64,000 nucleotides of DNA from Blastococcus aurantiacus. GTDB taxonomy: Bacteria > Actinomycetota > Actinomycetes > Mycobacteriales > Geodermatophilaceae. The stretch lies in NCBI RefSeq assembly GCF_900102425.1, contig NZ_FNBT01000001.1, positions 434,001 to 498,000 on the forward strand, read 5' to 3'. Within the stretch, counting starts at the first letter, position 1, and each line of letters starts with the position of its first letter. Shown piece after piece: positions 16,463 to 24,226 of the stretch. The position numbers were made by a program, and so were the translations under genes. Under the pieces are notes generated by a model, which saw only the letters and a list, made by a program, of their open reading frames with translations, was not told where the DNA came from and made no database searches.

Positions 16463-16921
16463 GTGTCCGTTGCTCCTTCTGATGCTCAGCCGCGACTCCG
16501 GCGGGCCCGGTTCGCCGAGCTCACCCCGTTCGAGGTCTACCGGCTGTGCCGCCTGCGGGTCGACGTCTTCGTCGTGGAGCAGCAGTGCCCCTACCCGGAG
16601 CTCGACGGCCGGGACCTGGAGCCTCGGACGGAGCACCTGTGGTTCGAGGTCGACGGCGAGGTCGCGGCCACCATCCGCGTCCTGGACGACGGCGCGACCC
16701 GCGCGATCGGGCGGGTGGCGACCGCGCCGGCGTTCCGGGGCGCGGGGCTGGCCGCCCGGCTGATCGGGCAGGGCATCGCCGACCACGGCGCCGTCCCGCT
16801 CACCCTCGGCGCGCAGGCGCACCTCGAGGGCTGGTACGAGCGGTTCGGCTTCCGCCGCAGCGGCCCCGGCTACGTCGAGGACGGCATCCCGCACGTGCCC
16901 ATGCGGCGCGAGCCGGCCTGA
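16463..16921 (+). CDS. GNAT family N-acetyltransferase (ElaA-like)
   Basis: A 152-residue acetyltransferase. RLCRLRVDVFVVEQQCPYPE and DLEPRTEHLWF are ElaA-family features, IGRVATAPAFRGAGLAARLI is the acetyl-CoA binding motif (R/Q-x-x-G-x-G/A), and AHLEGWYERFGF is the C-terminal motif. Substrate is unknown. The GTG start is 8 bases after AAGGA. Its last 52 bases overlap the 3' end of the convergent Brp gene. Confidence 0.88.
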   Translation: MSVAPSDAQPRLRRARFAELTPFEVYRLCRLRVDVFVVEQQCPYPELDGRDLEPRTEHLWFEVDGEVAATIRVLDDGATRAIGRVATAPAFRGAGLAARLIGQGIADHGAVPLTLGAQAHLEGWYERFGFRRSGPGYVEDGIPHVPMRREPA

Positions 16922-17943
16922 GCAGCCGAGCGGTCCAACCAGGCGACCACCAGCACGTGCGGCACCGTGAGGGCCGCCAGCAACGGCAGGTAGGCCGCGA
17001 CGAACCCGCGCCAGCCGTCCGCCGCGGACCAGAGCAGGGTCAGGACGACGAGGACCGCCACCGTGGGCGCCGCGGCAGCCACCGCGAAACGGCGCAGGGA
17101 CGGAGCCAGCCGGCCCGCGCGCAGGTCGGCGGCCCCCGCCGGGTCCTCGGCGACCACCCGCGCGACGTGACGTACCGCGTGCCAGGTGCCGAACCAGGTC
17201 CCGAAGGCGGCCGCCGGGGGGACGACGAGCACCAGGGCGAGCAGCAGCAGCACCTCCCCCGCCTCCAGCCACCGACGCCGTGCGGCCGACACCCCTGCTA
17301 GCAGGACGGCGGCCGGGAGCACGACAGCGAGGACAGCGACGCGGACGGCGCCGGGCAGCTGGCCGTCCCAGCCCGGTACGACCGCGGCGGAGATCGCCGC
17401 CACCTCGCTCGATCCCCGGGCCAGCGGTACCAGCAGCACGAGCGCGCCCAGCACGCTCGCCGCGATCGGCCTCGGCACCGGGACGCCTCCGGCACGCAGG
17501 TCGGCGAAGGCCGTCTCCCCGGTCCCGAAGTGCCAGGCCGACACGAGCACGAAGACCAGCAGGCCCGGCCCCGGGGCGGCGGTGAACACCGCCCACGCGA
17601 GAGCGGCGAGGGCGGCGTAGCCCGCTGCGAAAGCGAGCAGCCCCACCGGGCGCCAGTGGAGCCGGTACGACGGCAGGAGGTGGTCGACCGCGCCGTGCGG
17701 CAGCCCGAGGAGGAGCCCGGCGACCAGGGGGACCCAGGCCGCAGCACCCCAGCCTCCGGGCACCAGCACCTCGACGGCGAGCACGGCGGCCACCCCCGTC
17801 GTCGACACGGCCGTCGCGAGCGCGGCCGGTACGGCGATCAGGTCCCGCGGCGCCCCGGCGTGCTCCGCGGACGGCTCGTCGAGGCGGGCGCCCCCGGGCC
17901 GGGCACCCGCCCGGTCAGCCCTCGTGGTGCACCTCCCCGCCAC
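16870..17943 (-). CDS. blh: Brp/Blh-family beta-carotene 15,15'-dioxygenase
   Basis: A 357-residue integral membrane enzyme that cleaves beta-carotene to two retinals. Putative iron-binding histidines are in GLPHGAVDHLLP (residues 83 and 88), SAWHFGTGE (138), GTWHAVRHVARVV and VPHVLVVAWLD, set in eight or so hydrophobic segments. The gene begins (GTG) 29 bases inside the end of the rhodopsin gene, so the pair is one operon and the product supplies its chromophore. The N-terminal 35 residues are polar and the exact start is uncertain. The 3' end overlaps the convergent GNAT gene. Confidence 0.9.
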   Translation of the reverse strand: MAGRCTTRADRAGARPGGARLDEPSAEHAGAPRDLIAVPAALATAVSTTGVAAVLAVEVLVPGGWGAAAWVPLVAGLLLGLPHGAVDHLLPSYRLHWRPVGLLAFAAGYAALAALAWAVFTAAPGPGLLVFVLVSAWHFGTGETAFADLRAGGVPVPRPIAASVLGALVLLVPLARGSSEVAAISAAVVPGWDGQLPGAVRVAVLAVVLPAAVLLAGVSAARRRWLEAGEVLLLLALVLVVPPAAAFGTWFGTWHAVRHVARVVAEDPAGAADLRAGRLAPSLRRFAVAAAAPTVAVLVVLTLLWSAADGWRGFVAAYLPLLAALTVPHVLVVAWLDRSAAQAGSRRMGTCGMPSST

Positions 17944-18853
17944 CCGCGTCCCCCCGGAGCCGGGAGACCACGGACGACGACATCCGCCCGACCTCGGGCA
18001 GCACGCCGTCGCTCTTGTGCACGTGCGAGGACCAGACCGGCTCGGGATGGGTGTCGGTGCCCGCGGCGACGTCCTCGGCGGTGCGCAGCTTGGCGACCTT
18101 GTGGATCAGCACGCCGAAGCCGACCTTGGCCACGACGTCGGTGGCGCTGTAGCCGACCTGGATGGCGGTCAGCCAGGCCGGGGTCACGTCCACGAAGACG
18201 GGGATCGCGTAGATCAGCGGGTAGATCCCGAAGCTGCTGAACAGCACGATCGTGGCGTTGCGCAGACTGGCCGCGGCCTCGGTGCCCATCGTCGGCAGCG
18301 AGGCGCGCACGGCACCGATGAGGGCGACGGCCAGGTAGACGAAGAAGACGGTGCTGATCAGCCCCCAGACGACCAGGGCGGTGCGGTCGCGCCCGTCGGC
18401 GATCACCTGCGAGCCGAAGTAGCCGGTGACGATCATGAGCCAGGCCGCGCCCATGGTCGTGAAGCGCAGGTTCCGCGCCCGGGCGCCGGCGATCGAGCAC
18501 ACCGCGAGCAGCTCGACGGTCAGCAGCGGCACCGTGATCGACCAGTCGATGTAGCGCGTGCCGACGGAGTTCCGCGCCTCCTCCGTGGGCACCCAGACTT
18601 CCCCCTGGAGCCGGAAGCCGGAGTCCCAGTCGCTGTAGAGCAGCGCGTAGGCCAGCGCGGCCACCGCCGCCAGGCACACCGCGGCGTAGGCCGAGGGCCG
18701 GTACCGGGCGGACACCTCGTTCATGCTGATCAGCGAGTAGAGGAAGTAGGCCAGCAGCGCGAAGCCGGCCCCCAGCAGCGCGAGCTGCACCACGTCGTAG
18801 AGGCCGAGGGGCATCGTCTGCAGCTCGATCGTCGGGGTGTCGTAGACGTCCAC
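17915..18853 (-). CDS. Proton-pumping type-1 rhodopsin (green-type)
   Basis: A 312-residue seven-helix rhodopsin. Helix C reads RYIDWSITVPLLTVE: counter-ion Asp103, Thr107 and proton-donor Glu114 form the DTE motif of outward proton pumps. Leu111 sits at the proteorhodopsin position-105 tuning site, predicting green absorption. Helix G is YSATDVVAKVGFGV with Asp239 and retinal Schiff-base Lys243. No histidine occurs before helix C, so the proteorhodopsin His75 partner of the counter-ion is absent. About 55 residues follow helix G, a longer tail than usual. GTG start with little leader. Retinal comes from the overlapping Brp gene. Confidence 0.95.
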   Translation of the reverse strand: MDVYDTPTIELQTMPLGLYDVVQLALLGAGFALLAYFLYSLISMNEVSARYRPSAYAAVCLAAVAALAYALLYSDWDSGFRLQGEVWVPTEEARNSVGTRYIDWSITVPLLTVELLAVCSIAGARARNLRFTTMGAAWLMIVTGYFGSQVIADGRDRTALVVWGLISTVFFVYLAVALIGAVRASLPTMGTEAAASLRNATIVLFSSFGIYPLIYAIPVFVDVTPAWLTAIQVGYSATDVVAKVGFGVLIHKVAKLRTAEDVAAGTDTHPEPVWSSHVHKSDGVLPEVGRMSSSVVSRLRGDAGGGEVHHEG

Positions 18854-18909
18854 GGGGCGCCGCTACCCCCGACGATCGGGCACAACCGCCGACCGGCGAC
18901 GATGCGCCG

Positions 18910-19215
18910 GTGGACGACGCCACCGCACTGCTGAGTGCCGCCGACCGGATCGAGCAGCTGGCCGGGCGGACGACGCCGGGCGACTGGCGGCCGGCCGGAC
19001 TGCTGGCCTCTCGCCCGGAGGTGGTCGCCCACCGGGCCGACGGTGGCGCCGAGCACGTGGCCGAGGCGCGCGCGGGGTCCGGCGCGTGGATCACCGCGTT
19101 CTCCCCTGCCCTCGCCGGTCCGCTGGCCGAGCTGCTGCGCGCGGCCGCCACACGCCCGGCTCCCGATCCCGCCGTCGTCACCCTGGCCCGGGCCCTGCTC
19201 GCCCGCCTGCCCTGA
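18910..19215 (+). CDS. Hypothetical protein, divergent from rhodopsin
   Basis: A 101-residue soluble protein (GTG start) with MDDATALLSAADRIEQLAG, RTTPGDWRPAGLLASRPEVV, GSGAWITAFSPALAGPLAELL and a helical end. It resembles small actinobacterial proteins of unknown function; no motif assigns a role. It sits 56 bp from the rhodopsin start in the opposite direction, so the promoters share a region. Confidence 0.65.
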   Translation: MDDATALLSAADRIEQLAGRTTPGDWRPAGLLASRPEVVAHRADGGAEHVAEARAGSGAWITAFSPALAGPLAELLRAAATRPAPDPAVVTLARALLARLP

Positions 19216-19268
19216 GCAGGGCTCCGGGCGACACGTCGGCACCCACCGGGAACCGGCCGGTCGTCGCC

Positions 19269-19274
19269 TAATCT
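19269..19274 (+). promoter_or_regulatory. Leaderless -10 element of the glycosyltransferase gene
   Basis: TAATCT lies exactly 6 bases before the GTG at 19281, the spacing expected when transcription starts at the start codon. No ribosome site is present. Confidence 0.55.
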
Positions 19275-19280
19275 CGGGCC

Positions 19281-20741
19281 GTGACGGCGACCCGGGAGCA
19301 CCCCGCGCCGACCGCACCTCCCGACCGGTGCCGGCCACCGCGCTGGTCCCCGGTCGAGCTGGCCCCGCCCGTGCTGGTGGTGGCCCTCGGCGTCCTGCTG
19401 CTGCTCCCCGGGCACGGGCTGTGGTTCGACGAGCTGTTCACCGCGGAGGTCGGCCGGCGGTCGCTCGGGGACATCCTGACCGCGATCGTGCGCGGCGAGG
19501 GCGTGACCAGCTACCTCGCCGGCGTCCCGCCGTCGTACAACGCGCCGTACTACGTGGTGGTCCACGCCTGGATGTCCGTGCCGGGGCTGGGCGGCGACAC
19601 CTCGCTGCGCGTCCTCTCCCTCCTGGCGACCGCCGGCGGACTGGCGCTGGTCACCCGGGCGGTGGCGCGACTGGGCGGCACCGCGACCGGCGTCCTGGCC
19701 GGGCTCCTGCTGGCCGCGAGCCCCCTGCTGGTCCTGCACTCGGTCGAGGCCCGGAGCTACGGGCTCGCCGTCCTCGCGACCGGGGCCACCGCGCTGGCCC
19801 TCGTCCGCTGGCTGCAGGAGCCGCCGCGGGGGCTGGTACTCCTCGGCCTGGCCGGCGCCGGCATGGGCCTGGCCCACTGGTACGCGGTCACCGTCCTCGC
19901 GGCGTTCGTCGTCGCCGCGGTGGTGCTCCGCGGGCGCCGCGCCCTGCCGGTCGTCCTCGTCGGCGCCGTCGCCGCGCTGCCCACCTGCCTGCTCGTCGGG
20001 CTGAACGTGCTCAACGGCACCGGCTCGCGCAACGCCGAGCACCTGCGCGACACCGACGGCCGCCTGCTGGGTTACGCGGTCGAGGCCTGGGCCGGCGGCC
20101 GGACGCCGCTGCTCTTCCTCGCCGTCGGGCTGGCGGTCATCGGCGCGGTGCGGGGCGGCGGCAGCCGCGGTCGCGAGCTGCGGGTGCTGGGGCTGGCGTG
20201 GACCTGCGTGCCCCTGCTCCTCCTGGCGGGCGCCGAGTTCCTGCGCCCCGTCTACCACCCGCGCTACCTCCTCGCCGGGCTCCTGGGGCTCGGCGTCCTG
20301 GCCGCTGCCGGTGCGCTGGCGGTGCCGCGCGGTGCCCGCGGTCCGCTCGCCGGCCTGCTGCTCGGCTGCGCGCTGCTCGCCAGCGTCCCGCTGGCCGACC
20401 GGGAGCCCCGGGAGCGCGCCGACGACCTGGTGCGAGTTCTGGCCGACGTGCAGGTCGCCGGGGAACCCGTCGTGGCCGCGGACCAACGCTCGGCGATCGG
20501 CCTGGACCACTACGTGCGCACCCTGGCGCCGCGGTTGCGTGCCGACCTCGTCCTCCCCCCGGACGACGCGCCGGCCGACGCCGACCGGGTGTGGCTGGTC
20601 CGGCGGGTGATCGACGGGGTGCCGGAACCGACCGACGACGACGAGATCCTCCGGGAGGCGGGTCTCCGGCTCGTCGACGAGCAGGGCTTCCGCGGCACGC
20701 AGACCCGGCTGGTACTGCAGCGCTGGGAGGCCGGCGACTGA
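19281..20741 (+). CDS. GT39/PMT-like membrane glycosyltransferase
   Basis: A 486-residue polytopic protein with roughly ten hydrophobic segments. The first extracytoplasmic loop has GLWFDELFTAEVGRRSLGD, carrying the Asp-Glu pair found in GT-C (PMT/ArnT-like) enzymes that use polyprenyl-linked sugars. SVEARSYGLAVLATGATAL and YHPRYLLAGLLGLG are further family features, and a soluble C-terminal portion of about 110 residues follows. It probably transfers a sugar outside the membrane. It is convergent with a GT2/epimerase operon that may make the lipid-linked donor (inference). Confidence 0.82.
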   Translation: MTATREHPAPTAPPDRCRPPRWSPVELAPPVLVVALGVLLLLPGHGLWFDELFTAEVGRRSLGDILTAIVRGEGVTSYLAGVPPSYNAPYYVVVHAWMSVPGLGGDTSLRVLSLLATAGGLALVTRAVARLGGTATGVLAGLLLAASPLLVLHSVEARSYGLAVLATGATALALVRWLQEPPRGLVLLGLAGAGMGLAHWYAVTVLAAFVVAAVVLRGRRALPVVLVGAVAALPTCLLVGLNVLNGTGSRNAEHLRDTDGRLLGYAVEAWAGGRTPLLFLAVGLAVIGAVRGGGSRGRELRVLGLAWTCVPLLLLAGAEFLRPVYHPRYLLAGLLGLGVLAAAGALAVPRGARGPLAGLLLGCALLASVPLADREPRERADDLVRVLADVQVAGEPVVAADQRSAIGLDHYVRTLAPRLRADLVLPPDDAPADADRVWLVRRVIDGVPEPTDDDEILREAGLRLVDEQGFRGTQTRLVLQRWEAGD

Positions 20742-20750
20742 CCGGGCCGG

Positions 20751-21434
20751 TCAGCGTCGGGAGCGCAGCGCCCAGGCCAGCGAACGGACCGACTGGCGCA
20801 GCCGCGCCCGGGCGGTCCAGGCCGACCGGCCCTCCGTGCGGAGGTCCCGCTCGACCGGGACGCTGGTGACCGGGCAACCGGCCCGGGCCACCGCGAGGAC
20901 GACGCTGGGCGCACCCTGGTCGCGCACCGCGGTCACGACCGCGTCGCGGACGACCGGGTCCATCGCCAGGAAGGCGCCCGCGTCGGCCGGCAGCCCGGTG
21001 AGCCGGGCGGCCAGCCGCCGGTGCAGGTCACCGGTGACCCGTCGCACGGGCGACTCGTAGCGCCCCCGCCGTCCGGCGAAGACCGCCGAGACGCCGCCCT
21101 CCGCGAGGCGGTCGAGGAGCAGCGGCACGGCCTCGGGCGGGTCCTGCAGGTCCGCGTCGAGGCAGACCCACACGTCGGCGTCCTCCTCGACGGCCAGGCC
21201 GTGGGCGATCGCCGCGTGCTGACCGCCGTTGACGGTGAGCCCGCTGACCGCGATCCGCCGGTCCTGCGCCGCCAGGGACGCGGCGACGGTTGCGCTGTCG
21301 TCGGGCGAGGCGTCGATGACCAGGCGCAGCCGCCAGTCCCGCCCGTCCAGCGCGGCCGCGACGCGCTGGGCGAGGGGCCGGAGCGTGGCCGCGTTGCCGT
21401 ACACCGGCACGACGACCGCGATCCGCCGGCTCAC
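20751..21434 (-). CDS. Family 2 glycosyltransferase
   Basis: A 227-residue GT-A protein: IAVVVPVYGNAATLRPLAQR, LVIDASPDDSATVAAS, NGGQHAAIAHGLA, WVCLDADLQDPPEAVP (DxD-type metal motif DAD) and FAGRRGRYESPVRR. It has no C-terminal membrane helices, unlike Dpm1/GtrB proteins of about 310 residues, so it is a short form. The GTG start overlaps the epimerase stop (GTGA). Likely acts on a polyprenyl-phosphate or surface-glycan acceptor. Confidence 0.85.
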   Translation of the reverse strand: MSRRIAVVVPVYGNAATLRPLAQRVAAALDGRDWRLRLVIDASPDDSATVAASLAAQDRRIAVSGLTVNGGQHAAIAHGLAVEEDADVWVCLDADLQDPPEAVPLLLDRLAEGGVSAVFAGRRGRYESPVRRVTGDLHRRLAARLTGLPADAGAFLAMDPVVRDAVVTAVRDQGAPSVVLAVARAGCPVTSVPVERDLRTEGRSAWTARARLRQSVRSLAWALRSRR

Positions 21435-22282
21435 GACCGCGCCCAGGTGCGGGCGAGCCCTTCGGCCAGGTCGACCGTCGGCGTCCAGCCCAGCAGGCGG
21501 CGCGCCGCGGTGGGGTCGCAGACCCAGTCCGCGGTGTCCCAGTGCCGGCCCGGATGGGCGCCGGGGGTCGTGGCGATCGGCCGGCCGGTGACCCGGGCGG
21601 CGGTCTCCACCAGCTCCTCGGTGCTGGTCTGCACCCCGGTGCCGATGTTGAGCACCACACCCGGGGACAGGTCCTCCTGCAGGGCGGCACGCAGGCACGC
21701 CTCGACGACGTCGCCCACCCACACCCAGTCCCGCCGGCTGAGGTGCGGCGGCAGGGGCACGGTGCCGCCGGTGCGCGCCGCCTCGAGGACGACGGGGACC
21801 AACCGGGTCGGGTGGTCACCCGGGCCGTAGACCTGGAACGCGCGCAGGACCACCGCCCGCACGCCCCGCTCGGCGGCCGCGGCCTGCAGCAGCAGCGAGC
21901 CCGCGGCCTTGGTCGCACCGAAGAAGCCCCTCGGCTCCAGGGCGGCCTGCTCGGTGAGGGGCACGGAGGAGGCCGCGTACTCGGTCGAGGACCCCAGCCG
22001 GACGACGGTGCGGCACCGGTCGGGCAGGGCGTCCACCAGCCACGGGCTGGTGTTGACCGTCACGGTGGCTGCCCGCTCCCCGGGGGTCGCCTTGGCGCGC
22101 CCGGCGGCGAGGGAGAACACGACGTCCGGGTCGGCCGCGCGCACCGCGGCCGCGCCCGCCGCCGGGTCGGCCAGGTCGACCTGCTCCCGGCCGAGCGGCA
22201 CGACGTCCCAGCCGTCCGCGCGCAGCCGGTGCACCAGGTGACGGCCGACGAAGCCGCCGCCCCCGGTGACCACGGCTCTCAC
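21431..22282 (-). CDS. NAD-dependent epimerase/dehydratase-like protein with Tyr-to-Phe change
   Basis: A 283-residue extended SDR. It has AVVTGGGGFVGRHL (NAD loop), VDLADPAAGAAAV, VVRLGSSTEYA with the catalytic Ser/Thr region, LRAFQVYGPGDHPTRL, and RRDWVWVGDVVEACL followed by NIGTGVQTSTEELV. The YxxxK motif is altered: the residue four before Lys125 is Phe121 (GFFGATKAAG), so the usual catalytic Tyr is missing. It overlaps HpcH upstream and GT2 downstream by 4 bases each (GTGA). It may bind nucleotide sugar without normal redox cycling, or use another base. Confidence 0.85.
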   Translation of the reverse strand: MRAVVTGGGGFVGRHLVHRLRADGWDVVPLGREQVDLADPAAGAAAVRAADPDVVFSLAAGRAKATPGERAATVTVNTSPWLVDALPDRCRTVVRLGSSTEYAASSVPLTEQAALEPRGFFGATKAAGSLLLQAAAAERGVRAVVLRAFQVYGPGDHPTRLVPVVLEAARTGGTVPLPPHLSRRDWVWVGDVVEACLRAALQEDLSPGVVLNIGTGVQTSTEELVETAARVTGRPIATTPGAHPGRHWDTADWVCDPTAARRLLGWTPTVDLAEGLARTWARS

Positions 22283-23094
22283 GCCGAGGAACCCACGCCG
22301 ACCGGGTCCGGCGACGGCGACACCGGGGCCACCGGCCGGGTGACCGCCAGGAGCCGCTGCCGGTTGGTCTCCGCCGCTACCGGGTCCGCGCGGCGCAGGT
22401 CGGCCAGGTGCGCCAGCAGCCGGGGCACCTCGACCCAGGGGTCGCGGCCCTGCATGTCGGCGGTGAAGGACCGGCGCAGGAAGGTGAAGTCGGTGCGCAG
22501 CCGGACGAGCTCGGCGGCGAGCACCTCGCCGGGCACGGGGAAGCCGCCGCCGGGCAGCGTCAGCCCGCCGACCCCGAAGGGCTGGGTGACCGCGGCGCGG
22601 ACCGCGTCCACGGTGCCGTCGACGAGGGGCCGGAAGAGCTGGTCGGACCGGCGGTCGATGCGCAGGTCGTTGAGCCCCACGTAGATCCGCGACAGCGGGC
22701 GGGCGGCGAGCTCGGCGGCCGCGGCCACCGCGTCCTGCGTCTCGATCAGGATGCCCAGGCCGCACCGGCCCGCGACCAGGTCCAGGGTCCGGTCGACCGA
22801 CTCCGCCGTCCGCACCATCGGCAGCAGCAGCTCGTCGGCGCCGCGGGCGATCGCGTCCTCGACCTCGTCCCCCGTCCAGGGGCCGTAGCCGTTGAGCCGG
22901 CAGATGACCCGGCCGTCGGTGGCCGCCCGCATCCGGGACAGGTCCTCGGGGGTGTCGGTGCTGATCTGGGTGCCCTCGCCCAGCTGCCGCCGTTCCTTGC
23001 CCCGGCGCTCCCAGTCCACGACGATCCCGGCCGCCCCGGCGGCGACGACGTCGCCGCCCCGGAGGGGATCGACGGAGAAGAGGAAGAGGTCCAC
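22279..23094 (-). CDS. HpcH/HpaI-type aldolase/citrate lyase family protein
   Basis: A 271-residue TIM-barrel protein of the phosphoenolpyruvate/pyruvate-binding superfamily. GIVVDWERRGKERRQ near residue 25, RLNGYGPWTGDEVEDAIARG, LLLPMVRTAESVDR, GLGILIETQDAVAAA (metal-binding Glu) and YVGLNDLRIDR (metal-binding Asp) mark the active site. It probably handles a 2-keto acid. First gene of the HpcH-epimerase-GT2 operon. Its GTG is 7 bases after a TAAGCT -10 that overlaps an iron-box-like sequence. The link between an aldolase and glycan genes is unexplained. Confidence 0.78.
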   Translation of the reverse strand: MDLFLFSVDPLRGGDVVAAGAAGIVVDWERRGKERRQLGEGTQISTDTPEDLSRMRAATDGRVICRLNGYGPWTGDEVEDAIARGADELLLPMVRTAESVDRTLDLVAGRCGLGILIETQDAVAAAAELAARPLSRIYVGLNDLRIDRRSDQLFRPLVDGTVDAVRAAVTQPFGVGGLTLPGGGFPVPGEVLAAELVRLRTDFTFLRRSFTADMQGRDPWVEVPRLLAHLADLRRADPVAAETNRQRLLAVTRPVAPVSPSPDPVGVGSSA

Positions 23095-23099
23095 GGCGG

Positions 23100-23118
23100 T
23101 CAGCTTAGGCTTCCCTTA
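23100..23118 (-). promoter_or_regulatory. DtxR/IdeR-like iron box over a leaderless -10
   Basis: Read on the minus strand, TAAGGGAAGCCTAAGCTGA matches 14 of 19 positions of the iron-box consensus TTAGGTTAGCCTAACCTAA (counted by hand). The same bases contain TAAGCT, a -10 element 7 bases before the GTG of the HpcH gene, so a bound repressor would block it directly. Confidence 0.5.
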
Positions 23119-23143
23119 TCGGCGGGCGCGGCCGACGGGCCGG

Positions 23144-24226
23144 TCAGGCCGACAGGGCGGGGTGCGGCACGTCGTCGGCCGCGGACGGCGGGAAGGCCTG
23201 CGCGGACCCGAGGACGGTCACGGCGACCTCCTCGCCCGTCGACGGCAGGTCCGCACCGACCAGCCGTGCGCTCACGGTCCCCGCCCCCGGGAGGACCAGC
23301 CGGACCCGGGCGTCGTGCCCGAAGAAGTCGACCCCGCCGATCCGTGCCACGACCGAGCCCGGCTCCGTCCCCGGGGCGGAGAGACGCAACTGCTCGGGTC
23401 GGAGCAGCACCCGCGCCCGCCCGTCGGGGTGGCTTCCGTCGACGGGCACCGCGCCGAGCGCGCAGTGCGCCGTCCCCGCGCGCACGTCGGCGTCGAGGAC
23501 GACGGCCTCGCCCACGAACGTCGCCACGTCGAGGTCCTGAGGATTGCGGTACAGGGTCCGGGGGTCGGTCAGCTGCACCAGCCGCCCGTGCCGCAGCACC
23601 GCGACCTGGTCGGCCATCGACAGCGCCTCGGCCTGGTCGTGGGTGACCAGCACCGCGGTGGCGCCGATCGCGTCCAGCGCGGCGGAGACGGCGAGCCGGG
23701 TCTCCTCCCGCAGCGTGGCGTCGAGCGAGGAGAACGGCTCGTCGAGCAGCACGAGGGACGGCGCGGGCGCCAGCGCCCGGGCGAGCGCCACCCGCTGCTG
23801 CTGCCCGCCGGAGAGCTGGTGCGGCGAGCGGTCGGCCAGCGCGGCGTCCAGGCCGACGAGGCCGAGCAGTTCGCGGACCCGGCTCCCCTCGCGCCGCTGC
23901 CGGCGCGGCAGCCCGAAGCTGATGTTGCCGGCCACCGTCAGGTGCGGGAACAGGCCGCCCTCCTGGGGCACGAAGCCGATGCCTCGACTCCGTGCGGCGA
24001 CGCTGCGCCCGGGGCCACCGGCCACCGTCCGGTCCCCGACCACCACGGTGCCGTCATCGGGGTCGTCGAACCCGGCGATCAGCCGCAGCAGCGTCGTCTT
24101 CCCGCAGCCGGACGGGCCCAGGAGCGCCGTGAAGCTGCCGCTGGGCACGTGCAGGTCCACCCCGTCGAGCACGGGGACGCCGGCCGCGTAGGACTTGCAC
24201 AGGCCGGTCACGGTCAGGGTGCTCAT
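23144..24226 (-). CDS. fbpC: Ferric iron ABC transporter ATPase (FbpC-type)
   Basis: A 360-residue importer ATPase: Walker A LLGPSGCGKTTLLRL, Q-loop VPQEGGLFPHLTV, signature HQLSGGQQQRVALARAL, Walker B LVLLDEPFSSLDA and H-loop LVTHDQAEALSMA. C-terminal residues from about 240 form TOBE-like domains (VLLRPEQLRLSAPG...). FbpC/PotA-type length and layout. The ATG overlaps the stop of the permease gene (ATGA). Third gene of the fbpABC operon; energises Fe3+ uptake. Confidence 0.9.
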   Translation of the reverse strand: MSTLTVTGLCKSYAAGVPVLDGVDLHVPSGSFTALLGPSGCGKTTLLRLIAGFDDPDDGTVVVGDRTVAGGPGRSVAARSRGIGFVPQEGGLFPHLTVAGNISFGLPRRQRREGSRVRELLGLVGLDAALADRSPHQLSGGQQQRVALARALAPAPSLVLLDEPFSSLDATLREETRLAVSAALDAIGATAVLVTHDQAEALSMADQVAVLRHGRLVQLTDPRTLYRNPQDLDVATFVGEAVVLDADVRAGTAHCALGAVPVDGSHPDGRARVLLRPEQLRLSAPGTEPGSVVARIGGVDFFGHDARVRLVLPGAGTVSARLVGADLPSTGEEVAVTVLGSAQAFPPSAADDVPHPALSA

